From Prunus persica (taxonomy: Eukaryota; Streptophyta; Magnoliopsida; Rosales; Rosaceae): a DNA stretch of 64,000 nucleotides. The notes under the pieces were generated by a model. The model was not told the DNA's origin. It worked only from the letters and a program-made list of their open reading frames with translations, and made no database searches. Each line of letters begins with the position of its first letter. Within the stretch, counting starts at the first letter, position 1. This document shows, piece after piece, positions 45,188 through 55,982 of this stretch. The position numbers were made by a program, and so were the translations under genes. Location of the stretch: assembly GCF_000346465.2 (NCBI RefSeq), contig NC_034016.1, positions 13,842,969-13,906,968 of the forward strand. Reading direction: 5' to 3'.

Positions 45188-45295
45188 AGTAAAAGCTGAC
45201 TTCGTCAAGTGAATGTTAGTTTATATTTTTTGGAATATCATCTGCAGGACCGCATTGATAAACTGTACAGTGAAGCAAAGGAAGCAAGGGTATGA
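39607..45295 (+). CDS. Long-chain acyl-CoA synthetase, LACS4-like (19 exons, 658 aa)
   Basis: Exons: 39607-39749, 40496-40559, 40661-40750, 41027-41083, 41234-41282, 41455-41531, 41815-41854, 41943-42037, 42143-42307, 42597-42707, 42831-42918, 43006-43072, 43153-43228, 43305-43422, 43796-44041, 44201-44340, 44531-44713, 44801-44920 and 45248-45295. All borders are GT-AG and the 1977 bp stay in one frame. It activates long-chain fatty acids with ATP and CoA for membrane and surface lipid synthesis or turnover. Visible motifs are [11 protein letters not shown] (AMP-binding), [41 protein letters not shown] and the C-terminal Lys region [16 protein letters not shown]. Length is close to plant LACS4 (about 666 aa, from memory), and [13 protein letters not shown] near the end also fits the LACS4/5 clade. 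Intron 1 hosts a tRNA-Ile on the opposite strand. It is the only intact LACS of three here. Confidence 0.92.
40110..40183 (-). tRNA. tRNA-Ile (AAT anticodon), nested in LACS intron 1
   Basis: 74 nt on the minus strand, from ggcctattagctcagctgg to the acceptor end atgggcca. The acceptor stem pairs over 7 bp with one T-G wobble. The D-arm (gctcagctggttagagc), anticodon stem tcgtg/cgcga with loop ctaataa (anticodon AAT at 40149-40147) and T-arm ggttcga box B are all present. A run of six A on the plus strand (about 40096-40101) would be the pol III T-terminator. No intron. It lies antisense inside the first intron of the LACS gene. Confidence 0.95.
45147..45183. repeat. (TC)n microsatellite in LACS intron 18
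   Basis: About 37 bp of ct repeats. The LACS pseudogene has a longer run (55797-55869) in the same intron. Confidence 0.95.
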
Positions 45296-46326
45296 CAGCA
45301 ATGTCGAAAGCCGGAAGCTACTGGAGAAAACCTTTTTACCACAATTTCCCAAAGATGTGATTGCTGATAGTGGGCAGGTGCTACCCACAAGGACTCTGGA
45401 TTCGGATCCCTGTGAGTCCGTCTTAAGTTAGTTTGTGTATAAATAAAGATAATATGAAAAGTTCTGGTTTGAGAAACCATATATATTGGTCCCAATGTCA
45501 GTTATTTGTGCTTGCAAGTGCACCCACAGAATTGCTATATTCATTCACTCTTTCAGAATGAATGTCAGATATCATATTTGACAAGAAATGTTTTGCTTCC
45601 CAAACCATTTTTATGGAAGTTAAAGACGATAAAGAATTAATGGCTACTTTACTTCTGATCTCATTGCTAAAGAATTAATGGCTGTTTCAGAATGAATGTC
45701 AGATACCAATTGCTTGTATCTACATTGCTATAACCCCAAAATCAATGATTAACTGATTCTCAATGGATCTTGGTCTATGCAATGTAAAATAATCTTTGTG
45801 GATTTCTTAGTTGTCTTTATCACCAACAAATCCACCCAAAAAGGAAAATAAAAAGTTGCCAACAGGGTCTCAGGTGTGCGCGCAAAAACTTGGCTCTCCT
45901 TGTAGCTTAGATTATTGTTTGTATTAAAAAAGATTATTGCTTGTATTAAAAAAGATTATCGCTTGTTTAAAGTAGAATTAAAGGACAACACTGAAACACA
46001 CCAACTACTATGCGTATGAGCTTTTGTCGTTTTGGATTTTTCAACTGCCCATAATTGGACTGGAAAAGACGTTTGAAGTTCAACGGAAGAACACTGGCCC
46101 TTCCTCTTTCTTTGTTTCCTTCCCTTTCCTTGTCTTCCCTTCACCTTCATCGACTTCGCAGTGTTCTCCCAAAGGAGGTTGAAGCTCGCAGCTAACTTCC
46201 TCGCAGCTTCCCTCGCTCATAAGATGCTTTCTTATTAAAAGAAAAGAAACCCAGAGGCCATGCCCTTCCCAGCTCTTTGATCAGCCTGTTTACTTTTCCG
46301 GCACCCAATCAAACGTCAGTCATTCA
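45296..46326. other. LACS 3' flank and TNL1 promoter
   Basis: It contains the LACS 3' UTR, then sequence shared with 56820-57260 upstream of TNL2 (for example cgcagtgttct...aaggttgaagctcgcagc and cttcccagctctttgatcagcc), which should be the TNL promoter and 5' leader. No other gene. Confidence 0.55.
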
Positions 46327-49300
46327 ATGACATACGACGTCTTCCTGAGTTTCAGAGGCGAGGACACGCGATTCAACTTTACTGATCATCTGCACAGTAA
46401 TTTGACTCGGAAGGGAATTAGGACCTTCATAGATGATGGTCTTAAGAGAGGGGAAGAAATATCACCGGCCCTTCTCAGAGCGATCGAAGAGTCGAAGATT
46501 TCCATCATCGTGTTCTCCGAAAACTATGCATCTTCGAAGTGGTGCTTGGATGAACTCGTCAAGATCCTTGAGAGTAAAGAAACAAGGGAGCAAATAGTTT
46601 GGCCTGTTTTTTACAAGGTGAATCCGTCGGATGTACGGCATCAAAGGGGCAGTTTCGGTCAGGCACTTGCTGACTATGAATGCGAGTTCAAAGATGACAT
46701 GGAGAAGGTGCAAAGATGGAGGAGAAGTCTTACGAAAGCAGCCAATCTGTCCGGATGGTGTTTCATGAACGGGTATATATTTATTTTCAACCACGCACCT
46801 TAGCTGCTTATTAGACTTGTTTATTTCTGATCTTTTAATGGAAATTGAAACTGTTAGAATAGGATCAGATTGGCTTTTAATACAAAGGCATTGTTTTTAA
46901 TGTCAAATGCTTTTGAACCTCCAAGGTTTAAAGATGTGGCTTTTGTGTGTCCTTTGAACCTGATCCTTATACATACAAACTGATCCTTGTAGAGGAAAAG
47001 TTGAATTAATCTATTTGTTGCCGCATTTTTAGATGACTAAATATTTCGGATTTTGGTAATTTTTTATAATAAACGGTTCATGTGATCCTTGAATGATGTC
47101 CTCGGTTCATGTTATCCGAACCTGTGATCCATTTTTGTAAATAGTCAAAAGGGGATTCCTTTTAGAAGGGAGTTGTACACACACATATATATATATACTA
47201 GCCTCCCTGCACGCGCTTCTGCGCCTGCGAGAGGCTTTTTTTAAAAAAATTTAAATTTATTTTAGAATTAAAAAAGATAATGGATAGTTGTATTCCATAA
47301 AAATAGGATCCATTATCTGAATTTTCTTTTAATTTTAATTTTTTTAATATGAAAAATTGTGAATTTACCATATTATCCTCATTTAATTAATAATTTTAAT
47401 TCTTAATGTTTGCATTAACCAAGGGCATTTTCTGGTATTTTAAATGTTTCACCATTCTTTGCCTTTTGCTTTATATATATAGATATATATATATATACAG
47501 AGAGCTTCCATTGAGGGATCCCTCAAATAAGCTTATTTGAGGGACACCCCTTGTAGGCCCCACTCCGGATTGTATTTCACTAATCCAAACCGTCTATTTT
47601 GTAGATACTCATTCAAAGATCATCTCTACAAAAAATCACTTGAATCCGATATCATTTGACCACTCAATTAAGTTATTGAAATTTTAGCATTTTCTTGAAG
47701 CACCGTGTTCATTGATTTTGTAAGACACAATTGGATGTCGAAACGGTTTCCGATTTGTCTAATTTTTTGTAAGGATGATCTATAAATGAAGACCTAAAAA
47801 ATAAATGGTTTGGATCATTGGGAAAAAAATTGTAGGATACCCTAAAGGGCGTCCCTCAAATAAAATTATTTGAGGGATCCCTCAATAGAAGGGGACTGTA
47901 TATATATATATATACATAGGCTCTTTTTTAATCATAAATGGTCCCTGAGGTTTACGAAATTATCATCTTTCGTCCCTAACCTTTTTTTGCGACACTAATG
48001 ATCTTTAAGGTTACTCTCCGCACATCAAAATGGTCCCTACTGTTAGTTTTGGTCAAATTTTCTGTTAAATTGTTAATGTGGCACATGTGTGTAGCCCACA
48101 CATCCAATGGTATAGAGCCACGTAGTTTTAAATGTAATATAATATATTTTTAATATTTTTAAAACTTAAAATTCATAAATAAAAAAAATTAAAAGCAACT
48201 TAAATCTTTTTATATATGTTTAAATATATTTCATGCTCTGTTTTGAGAGAGAGAGAGAGAGAGAGAGAAGTGGGTATGCGAGGAGGGGTAGGGAAAGTTA
48301 ACACAAGGAGAGAGAGAGAGAAAGCGAAGGGAGGAAGAGGAGGGAGAGAGAAATGGATTTGCAAGGGGGAAAGGGAAAGAGAACACAAGGAGAGGGAGAG
48401 GGAGAGAGAGAAAGATATTTTAAAATATATTAAAAAGATGTACCATTGGATGTGAGGGTTCCACATATGTGCCACGTCATCAATTTAGTAGAAAATTTGA
48501 CGGAAGCTAACAGCAGGGACTATTTTGATGGGTGGAGGCTAATCTTAAGGATCATTAGTGTAAAAAAAATACATTAGGAACGGAATTTGATAATTTCGCA
48601 AACCTCAGGGACCATTTGTGATAAAAAGCATATATATATAATATGACAAAATTTTATTCATCATTAATCTTTCGCATATTGTATAACCTTGCAGGCATGA
48701 ATCAAAATTTATTGACAATATCGTTGAAGCGATTTCATTACAAGTATTAAACCATGCGTATTTGAATGTAGCAAAGTACCCAGTTGGAATAGAGTCTCGT
48801 GTGCGCGAGATAGATAAGCTTTTGGGCGTTGGAGGAAACGATGTTCGCATGGTAGGGATATGGGGCACTGGTGGAATAGGTAAGACCACAATTGCTAAAG
48901 CTGTTTATAATTCCGTCGCCCATATGTTTGAAGGTAGCTGTTTTCTAGATGATGTTCGAGAAAGATCAATGCCGTATGGAGGCTTAGGCAAACTACAAAG
49001 TATTCTTCTTTCTGAGATTCTAGGGGTGAAAGAAGTAGAGGTGACCAATGTTGACAAAGGAATCAATATGATAAAGAAGATGTTGAATGGTAAGAAGCTT
49101 CTCTTAGTTCTTGACGATGTGAATCATTTGGACCAATTAAACAAATTAGTTGGAGGGTCTGATTGGTTTGGTTCAGGCAGCAGAATTGTTCTAACGACAA
49201 GAGACAAGCATTTGCTAATTGCTCATCAAGTCAATCTAATATATGAGGTTGAGAAGTTAAATCATTATGAGTCCTTAAAGCTCTTCACCAGTTGGAATTC

Positions 49301-51691
49301 ATTTTCAAGAAATGGACACTTAAAAGATGATTATGCGAAACTTGCAAACAATGTAGTAGACTATGCTGACGGTCTTCCATTAGCTCTGATGGTTTTGGGT
49401 TCACATCTATGTGGTAGAAGTATTGATCAATGGAAATATGCATTAGATGGTTACAGAAGAGTTCCTAACCGAGAGATTCAAGAAATTCTCAAAATAAGTT
49501 ATAATGCACTAGAAGACGCGGTGAAGGAAGTTTTCCTTGATATTGCATTTTTCTATAAAGGTCTAGGCGAGGATTATGTGATACAAATGCTAGAAGGTTG
49601 TGACATGAACCCTAAGTATGATCTTGAAGTACTCGTGGAAAAGGCTCTTATAAATATTATGGAAGATGGCTGCATTTGGATGCATGACTTGATACAAGAA
49701 ATGGGTAAAGAAGTAGTTCGCCAAGAGTCACCAACTGAGCCCGGAAAACGTAGTAGGTTGTGGTTTCACGAGGATGTTTACCATGTTTTAACAGAAAACA
49801 CAGTAAGTAGAATATATAATTTAAAACATTTTATTTTTATTTCACAAAAAACTGGTCCTTTGCTAATAGTATTGCTTTATCATACTAGGGAACGGATAAG
49901 ATCAAAGGTATTATGGTGAAGTTGCCTGCTGGGCTTGAGTCAGATGAGGTATGTTTGAATGCTGAAAGCTTCTCAAAGATGAAAAATCTTCGACTTTTTA
50001 TAAATCATAATGCGCGCTTGTCTGGAGAAGTTGATTGTCTTCCCAATGAGTTGAGGCTCCTTATCTGGCCTGAATATCCGTCACAATCTTTGCCAGCCAA
50101 TTTTAATCCAAAGAAACTTGTTGGTCTTGCTTTGCCTCGCAGCTGCATTTTACGACTGGATTTGGAATTCAAGGTATTCATTTTTTTCTCTTTCTTCTTA
50201 GCATGTTATAAGTTTCTTTAAAGCTTATGATGCGATCTTCTCTCTTTTTCTCCCTGTTTTGTGGAACAGAGTTTGAAATTTATAAATGTGGAGCACAGCA
50301 AATTCCTAAGAAAAACCCCTGACTTCTCTGGAGTCCCAAACTTGGAGAAGTTGAATCTAAACTTTTGTACAAGTTTAGTTGAGCTTCATCCTTCTGCTGG
50401 ATTCCTTCATAAGCTTGTTAACTTGAGTCTTACGGGATGCCGTAGTCTTACTCTGTTTCCAAGAATTGTCAACTTGAAATCTCTGCTGGAGTTGAATCTT
50501 GACGGTTGCATAAGTCTTGAGAATTTTCCTGAAATTAAGGGGAAGATGGAATATTTGAAACACCTGGATCTATCAGAGACTTCCATCAAAGAATTGCCTT
50601 CATCGTCAATTCGACATTTCACTCGTCTCGAGAATCTGTATTTAACCAGATGTGAAAACCTTACAAATCTGCCATGCAGCATTTATGAGTTGAAGCACCT
50701 AAAGACAATTTCTGTCCTTAAATGCTCAAAATTGTTTTCATTTCCTAAAATGGCGAAGTCTGAAGATTCAAGGAGTGCAGAATCACTTGTGACTCTTCAA
50801 GGAGGCAATTTAGCGTTTCCCAACCTATCTAAATTCTATGGATCCAATCTTTCAGACATTGCCGATTTCCTTCTGACTCTTGATTGCATGACCACATTAA
50901 CTAGACTTGATCTATCAGGAAGCAATTTTGTTAGTCTTCCCGTATGCATTAATAACTTTGTCAACTTGATTGATCTTCGGTTGGTTAGTTGCAAGAGACT
51001 TAGAGAAATTCCAGATCTTCCACAAGCATTGCAACTTTTGGATGTGAGTGATTGCTTATCATTGGAAAGAGTTTCAAAATTGTCCAACCTTTTGGAACGT
51101 AAAGAGTCTCAAATGTTCTTGGGAATGAGATTGGCTAACTGTTGGAGACTGCGTAACAATCTAGTTCGAATTGCAAAGAAGAAAAATATGTTCATAAATC
51201 AAGTCAATCTCTTCTCTCTCTTTCTCTCATCTCTCCCAACTTTTGTCCAGGTTGAATTTCCAGGAAGGGGAATTCCAAAGTGGTTCAGTTATCGTAAGGA
51301 TTTGAAGGATCTTTGCGAATGTCAATTCTCTATTAAAATCCCTCAAAATTTCAATTGGGAGAACAAAGGAATTTCTTTTTGTGCTTTTCTCGAAAAGACC
51401 AAAAATAGGTTAAATTTTTATGCTCAACTCAGCATCAGGGACTTTGCTGTTGATATGTATGTGAAGGAAGTATGCCCTGATAATATTCAATCAACAGGGA
51501 AAGACCTGAGTTTAGTGTGGCTGTCATATGTCCCTTTCCATGATATGATGTCGACAATGGCACGCACGGAAAGAAATGTGAAAAGAACAAGGGTGATGCC
51601 GCCTTATTTGCCTACAATCCGAGTTCATTTTGTGCGTATTAGCAAAGCTGTGAAAAGCTGCGGAGTCCACCTAGTAATGCCACCAGGATGA
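46327..51691 (+). CDS. TIR-NBS-LRR disease resistance protein, TNL1 (4 exons, 1086 aa)
   Basis: Exons: 46327-46772, 48695-49802, 49889-50173 and 50270-51691; GT-AG borders, frame kept. It is an intracellular immune receptor of the TNL class, whose TIR domain acts as an NADase in the family. Domains: TIR at about residues 1-145 (TYDVFLSFRGEDTRFNFTDH, then SKWCLDELVKIL). NB-ARC follows with P-loop GTGGIGKTT at 206-214, kinase-2 LLLVLDDV at about 284-291, GSRIVLTTRD, GLPLAL and MHDLIQEMGKEVVRQ. Exons 3 and 4 hold leucine-rich repeats (for example LKSLLELNLDGCISLENFPE). The C-terminal post-LRR (C-JID) domain reads VEFPGRGIPKWFSYR and ends CGVHLVMPPG. Intron 1 (1.9 kb) holds a Helitron, a hAT-type MITE and a Mutator-like element. 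The third exon begins at a typical linker, GTDKIKGIMV. A neighbouring copy, TNL2, is 10.9 kb downstream. Confidence 0.93.
47198..47483 (-). mobile_element. Non-autonomous Helitron in TNL1 intron 1 (286 bp)
   Basis: On the minus strand it starts TC (tctatatatataaagcaaaa) and ends with GC-rich hairpin sequence (ctcgcaggcgcagaagcgcg...) and CTAG. It is inserted between A and T with no TSD. The core is the same as 12589-12860. It is absent from the matching intron of TNL2. Confidence 0.82.
47497..47899. mobile_element. hAT-type MITE in TNL1 intron 1 (403 bp)
   Basis: The ends acagagagcttccattgagg and (reverse complement of right) acagtccccttctattgagg are followed on both sides by a near-perfect inner palindrome gatccctcaaataa...ttatttgaggga. 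It is inserted in an AT run, so the apparent 8-bp TSD atatatat is not decisive. It is absent from TNL2 intron 1. Confidence 0.7.
47925..48630. mobile_element. Mutator-like MITE shared by both TNL introns
   Basis: Long TIRs: left taatcataaatggtccctga, and right in inverse tatcacaaatggtccctga. Inward similarity continues through 'gacactaatgatctttaagg' and 'gtcaaattttctgttaaat'. The middle is purine-rich (GA)n. The homologous copy in TNL2 is at 58286-58960, so insertion predates the TNL duplication. Confidence 0.7.
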
Positions 51692-52720
51692 AGACCTCAG
51701 TATAGAGGCATGGGTATGTCCAGGAAGATACCAATCGATCAATCCTCCAAAGGGAAAGGACAGTAGCATTCAAATGTGATTGGGATGATAAGGATTTGCA
51801 TCCTTCTTACAAGCTGTCAATCTCAAGCCCGTGGGTAGAATTCAGTGATCTATATTTGTGATTGTTGTGTTAATTCCACATGATTAGTTTCTTAAGACTT
51901 CAATTGAGTTTTGAGTGGTGGATGTTGGAATGGTTGAGTCTTGCTGTATGCAAGATAAGATAAGAGGAGAGGAGACTGGTTTGCACCCTTTTGTTTCAGA
52001 GTAGATGATGTCCACTTGGATATACCGTATAAAGTTATACTTCCAGAGCACTATTGTTTACAGCTTAGCAATTGTGCCACATGGAACTCCGAGTTTGTGA
52101 TCCCTTAGTGTTCTGGTGCTGCTATTCCTGGTGGCTTACATGGTCTTGCTTTTCTCTTCGTGCAGCTGCTCCAATGGTTTCCTGGCTGTCTTTACTTTTT
52201 GCTGTTTGGTTTTGTAAATGATTTGTTACTGGTGTGGTGATTCTACTGTCCTTCCTTCAGTTTGGGGTTGCTAGTATTGCAGTCCCTATGGGTTGGTCTC
52301 CCCTTGGTGCGCCACTGTTTTTGGCTAGTTGCTCTTCACAGTTCCTGTCTTTCGACCTGCTTTTATGGTTAGTGCTGCCTTGCTGTATTATTAAAGTGTG
52401 TTGCTGGCCGTAGACTTTGTTCTTCCTGCAGCTGCGTTGTGTCTTTTTACAGCAGAACAGATTGCTGTTTGGCTCAGCCTTATTTTCTCCTTGGTGTTGC
52501 TGCATTAGTTCTCCTATTTGTTGTTGGTTAGGGCTTTGCATGTTGCCTCATGTTGGGGAGAGAAAGAAGGAAATTAATGAAGCTGTTGTTCCAGAAGAAA
52601 TTGAAAGCTCGTCCTTCATTCGATGTAGATACTAATGGACTTAAAGAAAGGCGGTGCAGTCATCAACCCCAACAATGCTGTCCAAGTTCAAGAGTTGTTT
52701 TCGCAACTACTGCTGTTGGT
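51692..52720. other. TNL1 3' flank up to the unit junction
   Basis: T/G-rich sequence with no gene recognised, probably TNL 3' UTR. At about 52710-52721 it switches into LACS intron 1 sequence without LACS exon 1, marking the tandem-duplication junction. Confidence 0.6.
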
Positions 52721-53056
52721 ATTACTTGCTGTTGTTGCATGTGTTGTGCGTTATATGCGTTACGGGGTTAATAATTTACTTTAATTTGAGTGTCACATTT
52801 TTGTTGTGAAGGCATGTAGACTGAAAACTAGAATGTTTGTTTGGATCCTGAGTAAATGGACAAAAACTTTCCCGGAAAATTTGGCATATTTATATTGGAT
52901 ATGATGTAGAAACAAATTGCATTTTGTCTTGTTTTAAATTTTCTCACTTTGATGCTCGGGAGAAAAAGAGAAGGTAGAACCAAAAGGAGGTAATTGTGTT
53001 TAAGCTTGAGCTTGACAGTTTGTTCTGGGATAAAAATTAACCAAAAAAGAAGAGAA

Positions 53057-53130
53057 TGGCCCATGCAGGTCTCGAACCTGCGACCTTCGCGTTATTAGCA
53101 CGACGCTCTAACCAGCTGAGCTAATAGGCC
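53057..53130 (-). tRNA. tRNA-Ile (AAT), copy 2
   Basis: Same 74 nt as the tRNA at 40110-40183, including anticodon loop ctaataa, box A and box B. It lies in the same relative position, antisense in the remnant of LACS intron 1, with an A-run (T-terminator on its own strand) just downstream. Confidence 0.95.
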
Positions 53131-53422
53131 ATTTGACAAATTCCCCGTACTTTTTAATACTATACTAAAATAGGATCGAAAAGAAAGGTTTTCCTGGTTG
53201 TGGTCAGCCAAAAGAAAGGTTAGAGAAGCTGAAGCAGAAAACAAAGAAAAAGACGCTTGTTTTTCTACCAATCCACGCTCTGCAACTCGTCGAATAGCTC
53301 AAACCCTGTTCTTAGTTTTCTAAAAAGCTTAAAATCACTGGAAAATTGCAATCAATTCAAAACATATTGTAATTCAAATTCCAAGCGTGAGTTCATGGCT
53401 GAAACTCTGCTTCTACTGGCAG

Positions 53423-55794
53423 CGACTCTGCGAAAAGTTATCCGAACAATCCAATGCTTGGTCGGCGTCAAGTCACGGAAACAAAGGTACCTTCTTTTTG
53501 AGCAACAGCACAAACCCATTGAAACCCATAAGCTCTTTTTTTTTTCTTTCCAAATAAGTTTATGAAATGCCAATTTTGAATTTGTTTAATGGAAATTGCA
53601 GGTGGGTCCCTATGTATGGCTTACATATCAAGAGGTTCATGATGCCGCCCTTCGAATGGGTTCAGCCATCAGGAGCCGCGGTGTCAATCCTGTAAGTCAC
53701 GTGCCTATTGAGAATATATGTGTGTGTATGAATGCATAAATTAATGTGTTACTGTAATTTGTATTAAATTTTGACGTGCAATCTGTTATGTTCTGGATGA
53801 AGAAATGAAAAAGATTCATAATTGTAATGTGATGTTCTTTAGAGTTGATGTAAGTTGGTAATGAAAAGGAGTAACTGCGAAAGGTTGGTGTTTATCATAG
53901 CAAAAGGGAAAAAAAAGAAAGAAAAAAAGAAAGAAACTAACTTTGGTGTTTCATATTTTTGTATCTTTTAAATGTATACAGGGAGATCGTTGTGGTATAT
54001 TCGGATCAAACTGCCCCCAGTGGCTTACTGCAATGGAGGTAAATACTGTGTTTCCTATTTTCATGAATCACGATTGGCTTCATATTTATGCATGCCGTGC
54101 TTACTTGAATGGAAAAGTTTGTTTATGTTGGGAGCAAATTTTTGACAGGTTGAATAACTATAATGAATCTATGTTTTGTTGATTTTTTACAGGCCTGTAA
54201 TAGCCATACCATAACGTATGTTCCGCTGTATGACACCCTTGGTATGATTTCTTTCTCTTTGTCAATGATCGTCAGTACTTATATCACCATGAGTTTTAGA
54301 GTTTCTATACATTTTCTTCCTCAATAGAATTTCCAGTAGCAATTGGACTTCAATGATGGTGGTTGAGTTCGATTCAATGTATCTCATTAACTTTTTGTGG
54401 TTTTACATATAATGGTGGTTGAGCTTGCTAAACTCTTTGACGTGTAGGCTTCACTGAAAGCTGTGGTGGATGTCTTACATCTATTGGCAATGTTTTTCCT
54501 ATGATGGGAACTGTGGGTGTTCCCATGACAACTATTGAAACAAGGCTTGAGTCAGTGCCAGAAATGGGATATGATGCACTTTCCAGTGTGCCAGGTGGAG
54601 AGATTTGCCTGAGAGGAAAATCCTTGTTTTCTGGTTACCACAAGCGACAAGATCTGACAGAGGAAGTCCTTGTTGATGGGGTGGTTTCATACTGGTAAAA
54701 ATTCTTACAATAGTCAGCCATAAAGTTGTATGGAATACTTTACTTGCTTGATGCTCAAACTTTTGGCTTTTCAAGATGTCACCACCGTGCATGTTAGAAT
54801 GTTTTGTTGATGGTTAATTGTTGCATTAAAAGGTGGTATTTCTTGACTTTGAGTGGATTGCCGGTGACATTGGAGAATTGCAGCCTATTGGAGCAACGGA
54901 AATCATAGATAGGACAAAGAATATATTTAAACTGTCTCAAGGTGATTATGTTGCTGTGGAAAACATTGAAAGCAAATACCTGCGATGCCCTCTTATCACA
55001 TCGGTACATTGCTACTTACTTACTACATCCAATACAAGTAGAACAATTTCCATACATTAGGACTCACCTCTGTTTTCCTCCATTGATGAGTTTGTATTTT
55101 TTGTCTTTGTACTACATTTTAATTTGTGAAAATTTTGTATTGTTTGTTCTCTCTTTTTTTATTTATTTTTCTTTTCTAAAGTTCTGGATGTCTTACTTTC
55201 CTCTGGTTGGCAGATTTGGGTTTATGGGAACAGCTTTGAGTCGTTTCTTGTTGCTGTGGTGGTCCCTGACAGAAAGGCATTGGAGGATTGGGCAGCGGAG
55301 CATAATTTGACCGATGATTTCAAATCATTATGTCAAAACCTGAAGGCAAGAAAGTACATTTTGGATGAGCTCAATTAGTGTTGGTCAGAAGCAGCAAGTA
55401 CGTAAATAATTGTCTCAACTCCCTGTTTAATGCTTTGTTAATGTCTACTTAATGCTTTGTTAAGTTCACTTGGAACCAAATCCCTTTGACATGGAGAGGG
55501 ATCTCATAACTCCAACATTCAAACAGAAGAGACCACAGCTACTTAAACATTACAAGGTAGGCCTCCTGCTCTCTCTTTCTAGTATTTTCTTATAGCTCCT
55601 CACTGTAACTCTGTGCTTTCCTTTTTCAAGCACCTGGTAAGTCTTCAGTTTGCCACTCACTAAATACCCTGCCTCCACCTGATCAATATCCCACGACCGA
55701 TGACACCTAAAAGTATGTACTTTATAAGGGTCAACATAGTAACCAAACACAGCCCCATACGGCTATACCCTTGAATTATTTCTTAAATAGCAAG

Positions 55795-55873
<79 letters not shown>

Positions 55874-55982
55874 TAGTAAAAGCTGAAGTTTGTCAAGTGT
55901 GTTAATTTTATATTTGTCGGAATATCATCTGCAGGACCGCATTGATAAACTGTACAGTGAAGCAAAGGAAGCAAGGGCATGA
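53423..55982 (+). pseudogene. LACS pseudogene (copy 2)
   Basis: It keeps exons equivalent to 2-5 (53423-53486, 53602-53691, 53982-54038, 54193-54241) and 15-19, but exon 1 is missing. Exons 6-14, including the AMP-binding motif, are lost in a deletion with a junction near 54410-54425. Further damage: an extra G in the exon-15 equivalent turns DGWFHTG into a frameshift ending in SYW and a stop. An extra T near 55374 gives a stop after LDELN. The exon-18 equivalent has lost its acceptor and 5' part (ctttgttaag|ttcacttgg). It cannot make an acyl-CoA synthetase. Confidence 0.92.
55797..55869. repeat. (TC)n microsatellite, LACS copy 2 last intron
   Basis: About 73 bp of ct repeats, twice the length of the homologous run in LACS copy 1. 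Confidence 0.95.

Larger units (their letters stand above)
39774..52720. repeat. Tandem unit 1: LACS (from intron 1) + tRNA-Ile + TNL (12,947 bp)
   Basis: Unit boundaries are set where homology starts: attacttgctgttgttgcat in LACS intron 1 at 39774, again at 52721, and again at 63068. Each unit contains in order the rest of LACS intron 1 with the tRNA, the LACS body and a TNL gene. Confidence 0.85.
48916..53640. repeat. Near-identical block, partner of 59263-63987 (10,347-bp offset)
   Basis: From just after the last TNL mismatch (g48915 versus a59262) to the window end, I see only one difference (c53300 versus a63647). The block covers most of TNL exon 2, exons 3-4, the 3' flank, the tRNA and the start of LACS copy 2/3. 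Upstream of it the two TNL regions differ by several substitutions and large intron indels. Confidence 0.85.

Noticed and set aside
48200..48475. Low-complexity frames over the (GA)n core in the TNL introns
   Set aside because: Translations of simple repeats inside an intronic MITE.
51197..51250. 48-bp intron in TNL exon 4
   Set aside because: Below the usual minimum plant intron length and the frame stays open without splicing.
52257..52771. Frames between TNL1 and LACS copy 2
   Set aside because: Cys/Gln-rich translations of probable 3' UTR; identical in the second copy simply because the DNA is identical.
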